A DNA stretch of 64,000 nucleotides from Actinomadura physcomitrii (GTDB lineage Bacteria > Actinomycetota > Actinomycetes > Streptosporangiales > Streptosporangiaceae), in the NCBI RefSeq assembly GCF_008923205.2, contig NZ_WBMS02000042.1:1-64000 (forward strand). The letters run 5' to 3'. The notes under the pieces were generated by a model. That model saw only the letters and a program-made list of their open reading frames with translations, made no database searches and was not told where the DNA came from. This document shows, piece after piece, positions 57,894 to 64,000 of this stretch (positions within the stretch are counted from its first letter, which is position 1; each line of letters begins with the position of its first letter). The position numbers were made by a program, and so were the translations under genes.

Positions 57894-58355
57894 TCAGCCG
57901 GTGCCGGGCGCGGCCTGCCGGAGCGCCGCGTTCTCCACGCGGAGGCGCACGGCCAGCATCCCGAGGTTCGCGACCGTGAAGACCGCCGCCGTGAGCCACG
58001 CGGTGTGGACGAGCGGCAGCGCGACGCCCTCCGCGACCACGGCGACGTAGTTCGGATGGCGCAGGAAGCGGTACGGGCCGCGGTCGACGAGCGGGAGCCC
58101 CGGGACGGTGACGACCCGGGTGTTCCACTGCTCGCGCAGCGACGCGATGCACCACCAGCGCAGCGCCTGGGCGAGGACGGCGATGGTCAGCATCGGCCAC
58201 CCCAGGGCCGGGACGAACGGCCGGTGCAGCAGCCACACCTCCAACGGCGCGCCCGCCAGCAGGACGGCCTGGACGGCGATGAACCCCGGGTAGTGCCGCC
58301 GCCCGTGCTCCACGCCGCCGCGCCGCCGCGCCCACGCCAGGTGGCGCCGCGACAA
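57894..58355 (-). CDS. isoprenylcysteine carboxyl methyltransferase-like membrane enzyme
   Basis: At least 153 residues. The ICMT core is VVTVPGLPLVDRGPYRFLRH followed by PNYVAVVAEGVALPL, the SAM-binding signature of this membrane methyltransferase family. Coordinates start at the first standard codon, TTG at 58355. The same frame continues upstream to 58415 with a membrane-like stretch AYTLLILLVAAERAAEV that families of this size possess, but without ATG, GTG or TTG; initiation at CTG 58415, just after the polyketide synthase stop, is possible. The type III synthase next to it suggests methylation of an alkylresorcinol or alkylpyrone. Confidence 0.78.
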   Translation of the reverse strand: MSRRHLAWARRRGGVEHGRRHYPGFIAVQAVLLAGAPLEVWLLHRPFVPALGWPMLTIAVLAQALRWWCIASLREQWNTRVVTVPGLPLVDRGPYRFLRHPNYVAVVAEGVALPLVHTAWLTAAVFTVANLGMLAVRLRVENAALRQAAPGTG

Positions 58356-58419
58356 GGCGACCTCGGCGGCCCGCTCGGCGGCGACGAGAAGGATCAGCAG
58401 CGTGTACGCGATCAGGGGG

Positions 58420-59487
58420 TCACCACCGCAGCAGCAGCATCTCGGCGGAGAACCCCGGGCCGAGGGCCATCAGCACGCCGGGCGCGCCGGGCGGCTGCGG
58501 CCGCCGCGCGATGGTCTCCTCCAGCACGTTGAGCACCGACACCGACGACAGGTTCCCGGCCCGGCGCAGCGACTCCCAGGTCAGGTCCAGCTCGCCGCCG
58601 TCCAGCCCGAACGCCTCGGCGATCGTCTCGATCACCTTGGGGCCGCCCGGATGGCAGACCCACGAGGCGATCTCGCCGGGGGACAGGCCGTGCTCGCGCA
58701 GGAACGCGGCGACGTCGTCGGCGAGGGTCGCCTTCACGTGGTCGACGAGGTCGGCGGCCAGCCGGATGCGCAGGCCGTGCTCGCCGACGTTCCAGCCCAT
58801 CAGCCGGGACGTGTCCGGGTAGAGGCGGCTGGCGGTCGCGACGACGCGCGGGCCCCGGCCCGGACCGTCCGGCCGCCGCACGCGGGCGCTCCGCCGGTCG
58901 CCCGCCGCGACCACGGCCGCGGCGCCGTCGCCGAACAGTCCGCTGCCGACCAGGTTCGCCATCGACGCGTCGTCGCGCTGGACGGTCAGCGAGCACAGCT
59001 CGGCGCAGACCAGCACCGCGACCTGCTCGGGCCAGGCGCGCAGGTAGTCGTGGACGCGCGACAGCCCGGCCGCCCCGGCGGCGCACCCCAGCCCGAACAC
59101 CGGCAGCCGCCTGACGTCCTCGCGCAGTCCCGCCCGCTGCGCCAGCGCCGCGTCCAGCGACGGGGTCGCCACCCCGGTCGACGAGCAGAACACCAGGTGG
59201 TCGACCTCGCCGGGCTCGACGCCGGCGCCGTCCAGGGCGTCCCGGACGGCGCGTTCCGCCAGGTCCAGCCCGGTGGCGATGTAGGTGTCGTTCGCGGCGG
59301 TGAAATCGGTGAGCCGGTCGTAGTCCTCGATCGGCAGCGCGAGGTTGCGGCCGCTCACCTGCGTCGCGGAATGCAGCCGCTCGACGAGCCGCCGGTCGGC
59401 CCGGACAGTCCGGACGACGGCCTCGGTGATCTGCCGCTGGTCATAGCGATGTTCCGGAAGAACGGTCCGTACCGCCAGCACGCGCAT
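58420..59487 (-). CDS. type III polyketide synthase
   Basis: A 355-residue chalcone/stilbene synthase-fold enzyme. The catalytic triad is visible: Cys135 in FGLGCAAGAAGL, His279 in WVCHPGGPKV, Asn312 in RRAGNLSSVS. The C-terminal GALGPGFSAEMLLL loop (here MALGPGFSAEMLLLRW) is present. It extends acyl-CoA starters with malonyl-CoA into pyrones or resorcinols. ATG 59487 has GGAGG 6 bases upstream; the open frame before it is not conserved-looking. It forms an operon with the ICMT-like gene, resembling srsA-srsB type pairs. Confidence 0.9.
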   Translation of the reverse strand: MRVLAVRTVLPEHRYDQRQITEAVVRTVRADRRLVERLHSATQVSGRNLALPIEDYDRLTDFTAANDTYIATGLDLAERAVRDALDGAGVEPGEVDHLVFCSSTGVATPSLDAALAQRAGLREDVRRLPVFGLGCAAGAAGLSRVHDYLRAWPEQVAVLVCAELCSLTVQRDDASMANLVGSGLFGDGAAAVVAAGDRRSARVRRPDGPGRGPRVVATASRLYPDTSRLMGWNVGEHGLRIRLAADLVDHVKATLADDVAAFLREHGLSPGEIASWVCHPGGPKVIETIAEAFGLDGGELDLTWESLRRAGNLSSVSVLNVLEETIARRPQPPGAPGVLMALGPGFSAEMLLLRW

Positions 59488-59615
59488 GAGACCTCCACTC
59501 CTCGGGCTCCCCATGCCCGCCTCGGCGGCCCTAATGCCGATCCGCTGGCGGCGGACGGCCGCGATGCCGCATCCGACGGCTTCCGCAAGGTGATCGTCAC
59601 CGCGACAATGGGGGC

Positions 59616-60254
59616 GTGCTGCGGCTGGCGATCGTCGACGACCATCCGGTGGCCCGGCGGGGCCTCGCGGCGATCCTCGCCGAGGACGCGGACCTGGAGG
59701 TCGTCGCCTCGGTCGCGGCGCCCGCCGCGCTGCCCGGCTTGGACGGCCTGGACGTGGTGCTGTGCGACCTGTACCTGGACGGGGACCGCCCGGCGGTCGC
59801 GGCGGTCCGGGAGCTGAGCCGGGTCACGCGGGTGCTGGTGGTGTCGGCGGCGAGCCGCCCGGCGGACGTGCTGGCCTGCATGGCGGCGGGCGCGGCCGGC
59901 TACGCCACCAAGGACATGGAGGAGGACGCGCTGCGGGCCGCGGTCCGCGAGGTCGCCGCCGGCGGGTTCCACCTGTCGCCGCAGCTCGCCGCGATCGTCG
60001 GGGCGGCGGAGCGCAGCAGGCCCGGCGGCGGGACGGCGCTGACGGCCCGCGAGCGGGAGGCGCTCGACTGGATCGCGCGCGGCATGACGCACGCGCAGGC
60101 CGCGCGCCGGATGGGCGTCGCGCCGTCCACGGTCGACACCTACGTGAAGCGGATCCGCGCGAGGCTCCGGCTGGGCAACAAGGCGGAGCTGGTCTGGTTC
60201 GCGCGCAACCTCGCCGAAGGGGACGCCGGTGGACGCGGCGGCCCGACCGGCTGA
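59616..60254 (+). CDS. NarL/FixJ-family response regulator
   Basis: A 212-residue regulator. The receiver domain has acidic Asp8/Asp9 (IVDDHPVARRGL), the phospho-acceptor Asp51 in VVLCDLYLDGD and Lys99 in GYATKDMEED. The LuxR-type helix-turn-helix lies at about 140 to 200: LTAREREALDWIARGMTHAQ, then AARRMGVAPSTVDTYVKRIR. GTG 59616 lies about 8 bases after a GACAAT hexamer, so the gene may be leaderless. It overlaps the histidine kinase gene by 26 bases, forming one two-component unit, divergent from the polyketide synthase. Confidence 0.92.
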   Translation: MLRLAIVDDHPVARRGLAAILAEDADLEVVASVAAPAALPGLDGLDVVLCDLYLDGDRPAVAAVRELSRVTRVLVVSAASRPADVLACMAAGAAGYATKDMEEDALRAAVREVAAGGFHLSPQLAAIVGAAERSRPGGGTALTAREREALDWIARGMTHAQAARRMGVAPSTVDTYVKRIRARLRLGNKAELVWFARNLAEGDAGGRGGPTG

Positions 60255-61476
60255 CGCGCCGGTGCCCGCGCGCCCCGGTGAGGCGGCGTATCCCGGTGAG
60301 GCGGCGGCGCGGGTCGTGCGGATGGAGGCGTGGTCGCTGCTCGCCACCCGGTCGGCGGCGCTGCTCAACGTCGCGGTGGCGCTCGGCACCGGCGCCGGCG
60401 GCGGGCAGCTGTTCGGCCCGGCGGTCCTGCTGGCCGCCGCGCTGGCCGCGGAGTCGATGCTGCTCGCCGGGTGGGCACTGCGGCGCGGCAGGCCGGGCCC
60501 GTGGGCGGGCTGGACGGACCTCGCGGCGGGCTGCGCCGCCCTCGCCGCCAACGCCGCGCTGGTCGCCGGCGCCGACGTCCACACCTGGGGGTTCTTCGCC
60601 TACCCGTACACGCTCGTCGGGTCGTGCGCGCTCGGCCTGCTGCTCCCGCGCGCGTGGCAGGTCGCGGCGGGCGCGGTGACGCTGGCGCTGGCCTACGGCG
60701 CCGCCGACCACCTGTCGAGCGGGCAGCCGCTGTGGAACGCGGTGCCGAACGCGGCCAGCTACCTCGGCATCGCGCCCGTCGTGTGGGTCGTCGCGCGGTG
60801 GCTGCGCCGGATGGCCGCCGACCTCGACGCCTCCCGCGCGGCGGCGCTGGACCTCGCGCGGCGGCGGGCCGTCGCGGCGGAACGGGAACGGCAGGCGCGG
60901 ATGCTGCACGACCGCGTCCTGCAGACACTGGAGACCCTCGGCGGCGGGACGTGGGTCGCCGACGCCTGGATGCGCGACCAGGTGCGGGCCGAGGCGGCGT
61001 GGCTGCGCTGGCTCGTGGAGCGGGGCGGCGCCGTCCCGGACGGCGAGGTGCCCGACCTGGCGTCGGGCCTGCAGGCCCTCGCGCGCGACCGCGCCCGCGA
61101 CGGGCTGCGCGTGGCCGTCCGGTTCCCGCCGCCTCCCCACGACGACCTGTCGGGCGTGCCGGACGCGGTGGCGGACGCGCTGCTCGGCGCCTGCCGCGAG
61201 GCCCTCACCAACGTGATCAAGCACGCGGGCACGGACCGGGCCGTGCTGTGGGCCGCCGTCGAGGACGGCACCGTCGTGGTGACCGTCGTCGACCAGGGCC
61301 GCGGGTTCGACCCGGCCGCCCGGCCACGCGGGCTCGGGCTGTCGCGCTCGGTCGAGGGGCGCGTGGCGGACGTCGGCGGCACCGTCCGGGTGGACGCGGC
61401 ACCCGGCGCGGGCACCTGCGTGGAGCTGCGCGTCCTGCTGCCGGAACCCGCTCGGGGCGCCGCTGACCTGCACTGA
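60229..61476 (+). CDS. NarL-type sensor histidine kinase
   Basis: A 415-residue membrane kinase. Five to six membrane segments fill residues 35 to 190 with little outside loop, so it may sense the membrane or an inside signal. The dimerisation helix holds the phospho-acceptor His near 227 in RQARMLHDRVLQTLETLGGG. The ATP-binding domain shows ALTNVIKHAG (N box) and VVDQGRGFDPAARPRGLGLS (G boxes). It starts within the end of the response-regulator gene. Its target may include the adjacent type III polyketide genes. Confidence 0.9.
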   Translation: MDAAARPADAPVPARPGEAAYPGEAAARVVRMEAWSLLATRSAALLNVAVALGTGAGGGQLFGPAVLLAAALAAESMLLAGWALRRGRPGPWAGWTDLAAGCAALAANAALVAGADVHTWGFFAYPYTLVGSCALGLLLPRAWQVAAGAVTLALAYGAADHLSSGQPLWNAVPNAASYLGIAPVVWVVARWLRRMAADLDASRAAALDLARRRAVAAERERQARMLHDRVLQTLETLGGGTWVADAWMRDQVRAEAAWLRWLVERGGAVPDGEVPDLASGLQALARDRARDGLRVAVRFPPPPHDDLSGVPDAVADALLGACREALTNVIKHAGTDRAVLWAAVEDGTVVVTVVDQGRGFDPAARPRGLGLSRSVEGRVADVGGTVRVDAAPGAGTCVELRVLLPEPARGAADLH

Positions 61477-61548
61477 AGTGCGCTGTCCCCGAAATTGTGG
61501 ACAGGCCGGGTCTGGCCGGGCGGCCGCTGCGGACCGTACAACTCGATC

Positions 61549-62247
61549 ATGCACGACTTCGATCTCCCACCCGGCGGTACGGGCGGTTCCGGCGGTACTA
61601 ACGGTTCCAGTGGTACGGAGCGCGGCGGGATGCGGGGGCCCCGCCTGGCGCTGGCCGCCGGAGCGGCGGTGCTCGTGGTCGCGGCGGCCGGGCTGGGCGC
61701 GGCCGCCATGGCGTCCTCCGGCGGCGACGGCGGCCGGACGGTGTCCCACACCTTCGCGCTGCCCGCCGAGGACGGCAAGGACGCGGTCCACGCCCGCATG
61801 ACCATGGCCATCGGCGAGCCGACCCGGCACACCGGCTGCGGCCGGCTCCGGACCGCGACGGTGTACCCGATCACGCTGACCATCCGCAACGACGACCCGA
61901 CCGGCTGGGACGACGACTCGGACCGGCGCACCACGCCCGCCCTCGAACTCGGGCTCGGCAGGGCCGACGGCGAGCCGGACCCGAGTGCGACGCCCGATGA
62001 CCCGTTCATCGTGACCGACGAGAACTGCCGGCCCTTCGAGGACGTCTCCGACCGGATCATGGAGATCCCGGCGCACCGGCAGACGACCGTCCACCTGGAG
62101 TTGCAGGCGTCGTCCGCGCCGGCGCACGAGCAGGTCGTGCTCGCCGCGCTGCGCGCCGACGCGCTGACCAACGGGCTGGCCACGACGAAGGCCGCCTGGG
62201 CGCTCCGCCTCGACGGGAGCCCGTTCCCCCTGCCCGCCCCGTCCTGA
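61549..62247 (+). CDS. hypothetical membrane-anchored protein
   Basis: A 232-residue protein. A Gly/Ser/Thr-rich inside segment (about 28 residues) leads to one membrane helix at about 34 to 56 (LALAAGAAVLVVAAAGLGAA). The outside domain of about 170 residues begins VSHTFALPAEDGKDAVHARM and has two cysteines (TGCGRLRT, ENCRPFED), likely bonded, with a beta-rich look similar to DUF4352-type domains. The ATG at 61549 follows TACAAC by 6 to 7 bases, so a leaderless message is likely. Function unknown. Confidence 0.7.
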   Translation: MHDFDLPPGGTGGSGGTNGSSGTERGGMRGPRLALAAGAAVLVVAAAGLGAAAMASSGGDGGRTVSHTFALPAEDGKDAVHARMTMAIGEPTRHTGCGRLRTATVYPITLTIRNDDPTGWDDDSDRRTTPALELGLGRADGEPDPSATPDDPFIVTDENCRPFEDVSDRIMEIPAHRQTTVHLELQASSAPAHEQVVLAALRADALTNGLATTKAAWALRLDGSPFPLPAPS

Positions 62248-62325
62248 GCCGGCGGAGCGAACATATCCCCCGTGAATTGGGTAGACGTGAGGTAAGGAGC
62301 GGAACGACCGACGGCTGGACATGAC

Positions 62326-62679
62326 ATGTTCGAGATCGAGGACATCCGGGAGTGGCGCGGGGAGGACGTGGTCGACGCCTCCGGGAGCAGGATCGGTGAG
62401 CTGGAGGCGGTCTACGTCGACACCGCCACCGACCAGCCGTCCTTCGCCACCGTCAAGGTGGGGTTTCCGACCAGGCAGCGGCTGGTGTTCGCGCCGCTCG
62501 ACGGGGCGGTCGCGGGGCCCGGGCACGTCCGGCTCGCGCACGACAAGAAGCGGGTGAAGGGCGCCCCGTCGATCGGCACCGACGGCGAGCTGCCGGCGAG
62601 CGAGGAGCAGGCGGTCTTCGAGTACTACGACCTGCCGTACGGGGCGGGTCCGAACGAGCGGCGGCTGGGCCGCCGCTGA
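62326..62679 (+). CDS. PRC-barrel domain protein
   Basis: A 117-residue protein. A PRC barrel covers residues 8 to 75: EWRGEDVVDASGSRIGELEA, VYVDTATDQPSFATVKVGFP, RLVFAPLDGAVAGPGHVRLA. The tail, VKGAPSIGTDGELPASEEQA followed by VFEYYDLPY, is the usual end of actinobacterial stress-type PRC proteins. The fold is a small beta barrel for protein or RNA contact. Its neighbours give no clear functional link. Confidence 0.85.
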   Translation: MFEIEDIREWRGEDVVDASGSRIGELEAVYVDTATDQPSFATVKVGFPTRQRLVFAPLDGAVAGPGHVRLAHDKKRVKGAPSIGTDGELPASEEQAVFEYYDLPYGAGPNERRLGRR

Positions 62680-62725
62680 CCGCGTGCGCGCCGCGCGCCG
62701 CGCGGGGCCGAGGAGGGGAAGCGCC

Positions 62726-62803
62726 ATGGCCTTGTTCCAGATCAATTTGGTGCTGGGCGGCGTCCGGATGGGCCGGCGGCGGGGGGCGCGGCTCACCCGC
62801 TGA
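62726..62803 (+). CDS. possible 25-residue small protein
   Basis: ATG 62726 follows AGGAGGGGAAGCGCC, a strong ribosome site, and encodes MALFQINLVLGGVRMGRRRG then ARLTR and stop. It is a hydrophobic head with a very basic tail. It lies between the PRC-barrel gene and the end of dedA. Only the ribosome site and amphipathic character support it; it could also be a leftover. Confidence 0.4.
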   Translation: MALFQINLVLGGVRMGRRRGARLTR

Positions 62804-62839
62804 CGGCCCGGTGCGCGCCGCCGACCGGCCGGGCCGGCG

Positions 62840-63505
62840 TCACCGGTTCCGGCGTCCGGCCGCCTCTTCCCCGTCCCTGCGAGGCTCGCGATCAGGGCCG
62901 GACGGCCGGAACCGCCGCCACAGCCAGCGGCCGGCCTCCACGAGGACCGACACCCCGATCGCGATCCCGAGACCGAGCAGCAGGCCCTTGAACGGGTCGT
63001 TCTGGAACGCCGCGCCGCCCAGGTAGCCGATCATCGTGGAGTACGTCGCCCACAGGCCGGTCGCGAGCGCGTCGAACAGCGAGAACGAGTGCAGCGGGTA
63101 GCCGACGGCGCCCATCACCAGTGTCGCGGCCGTCCGCCCGCCGGGGATGTAGCGGGCGATGAGCAGGACGAGGCCGCCGCGCTTGTCGAGGAGCCGCCCG
63201 GCCTGGTCGTATGCCTTGCGCCGGCGGCTGCCGGGCCGCAGCCAGACCTTCTCCAGCCAGTCGCCGGCGTAGCGGCCGATGAAGTAGGAGACGTGGTCGC
63301 CGCAGAACGCGCCGGCCCACGCGGTCACGATCACCAGCGGCAGCCACGGCTCCCCGTGGTGGGCGAACACGCCGGCGGTCACCACCAGCGACTCGCTGGG
63401 GAAGATCGGGATGAACGCGTCGACCAGCGACAGGCCGAACAGCGCCGCGTAGATCCATGGCGACGACATCAGGCCGCGCAGGTACTCCAGGATGGCGTCG
63501 CTCAC
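62840..63505 (-). CDS. DedA-family membrane protein
   Basis: A 221-residue protein of the DedA/VTT family, now viewed as lipid scramblases/flippases. The hallmark stretches are FIPIFPSESLVVTAGVFAHH, GAFCGDHVSYFIGRYAGDWL, and the basic-glycine loop IARYIPGGRTAATLVMGAVG. Four to five membrane segments are present. A charged Arg-rich tail (GPDREPRRDGEEAAGRRNR) faces the cytoplasm. GTG 63505 starts the usual family N-terminus. Confidence 0.9.
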   Translation of the reverse strand: MSDAILEYLRGLMSSPWIYAALFGLSLVDAFIPIFPSESLVVTAGVFAHHGEPWLPLVIVTAWAGAFCGDHVSYFIGRYAGDWLEKVWLRPGSRRRKAYDQAGRLLDKRGGLVLLIARYIPGGRTAATLVMGAVGYPLHSFSLFDALATGLWATYSTMIGYLGGAAFQNDPFKGLLLGLGIAIGVSVLVEAGRWLWRRFRPSGPDREPRRDGEEAAGRRNR

Positions 63506-63719
63506 GACCGGGAACCGTTCCCGGTGCCGCGGAACTGATGCACGGCCGCGCGGTTCGGCGGCGTTGCGCGGTTCGGGGCGCTGGGCGGTTCGGCGGCGCT
63601 CGCCCGGGTCCGCCGGGATTTTGCCTTTCCTGTGAGCCCGGCGCGCATTAGTGCGCTTTCCGCCCGGGAAGCTCCCCAGCGATCATCGCGCGACGCGCGG
63701 TACGGGGGAGAGGGCAGGA

Positions 63720-64000
63720 ATGCGAACAAAAGGAGAACGGTCGCGGGGTGGACGAGCGGCACTGGCGGTCGGCGGTGCGGCCGGCCTGGCACTGATGGCG
63801 GCGGCACCGGCGGCCTCGGCCGGAGCCGGTCCCGGCGAGGCGCGCACCGTCACGTACCAGGCGCAGCTCCGGCCCCTGAACCACCAGGCAGGGTCGGGAC
63901 GGCTGACGCTGCGGCTCCGCGAGAGCACCGCGACGATCACCGAGCGATACTCCGGGCTCGCGGCGAGGCTCGACGGCGAGCCGTACCCGCACCTGCAGCA
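63720..64000 (+). CDS. exported CHRD-like protein, 3' end outside the window
   Basis: The first 93 codons are visible. A signal peptide covers residues 1 to about 38 (RAALAVGGAAGLALMAAAPA, then ASAGAG). The mature part TVTYQAQLRPLNHQAGSGRL, TLRLRESTATITERYSGLAA and LDGEPYPHLQ resembles CHRD-type or superoxide-dismutase-like secreted domains of actinobacteria, which I recall continuing to a HIH motif just past the edge. GGAG and AGGGCAGGA precede the ATG. Confidence 0.6.
   Translation, partial: MRTKGERSRGGRAALAVGGAAGLALMAAAPAASAGAGPGEARTVTYQAQLRPLNHQAGSGRLTLRLRESTATITERYSGLAARLDGEPYPHLQ

Overview
The window is high-GC actinobacterial chromosome. Codon use, many GTG starts, leaderless genes and mycothiol-era gene families all fit. 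The conserved block mscL, SAF protein, serine-rich FmdB protein, 5-formyl-THF cyclo-ligase, galU, moeA/glp, rimJ and a SepX/GlpR-like membrane protein matches the order I know from mycobacteria (around Rv0985c to Rv0996) and streptomycetes. A filamentous actinomycete such as a Thermomonosporaceae member is my guess, not a demonstrated placement.

Bases 1 to about 9320 look like the right-hand part of an integrated element. It has a left-edge IS982-type transposase fragment, a helix-turn-helix regulator, three translationally coupled small paralogues, a leftward set of small element genes, a replication-initiator-like gene with an embedded iteron array, an excisionase-like gene, divergent XRE regulators with an operator, and a tyrosine integrase. 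The integrase ends about 110 bp from the 3' end of a tRNA-Arg(CCT) gene, the probable attachment site. The other end lies outside the window.

From 9.5 to 26.6 kb is core chromosome: a VanY-type peptidase, MscL, a SAF-domain protein, MTA phosphorylase, an MMPL transporter, a Ruc-like chaperone, a CPA1 antiporter, a 2-hydroxyacid dehydrogenase, 5-FCL, GalU, MoeA/Glp followed by MoaC and MogA, a DeoR regulator with NagA (and a decayed sugar isomerase between them), RimJ, a SepX-like protein and tRNA-Ala(CGC).

From 27 to 47 kb is an accessory, metal-centred region: a one-polypeptide NADPH nitrate reductase, an aldehyde dehydrogenase, an arsenic cluster (CadI/ArsI, ArsR, a gutted ACR3 pump, ArsC, a second ArsR, an ArsN-type acetyltransferase), and a long copper cluster (CopZ, Met/His-rich membrane proteins, CopA, PCuAC, PepSY and DUF5134 proteins, Sco, Tat-exported DyP peroxidase). 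It ends with a NicT-type transporter under a cobalamin riboswitch, which points to cobalt import.

From 47 to 64 kb are Kup, a soluble Ser/Thr kinase with TPRs, a WYL regulator with a DinB protein, a giant CtpI-type P-type ATPase, a type III polyketide synthase with an ICMT-like methyltransferase, a NarL-type two-component system, a PRC-barrel protein, DedA, and the start of an exported CHRD-like protein.

The strongest unusual signals are seven copies of one 9-bp site inside the replication-initiator-like gene, read in different codon registers and one inverted (a lambda O-like origin design), and four decayed genes caught inside otherwise intact operons or gaps.
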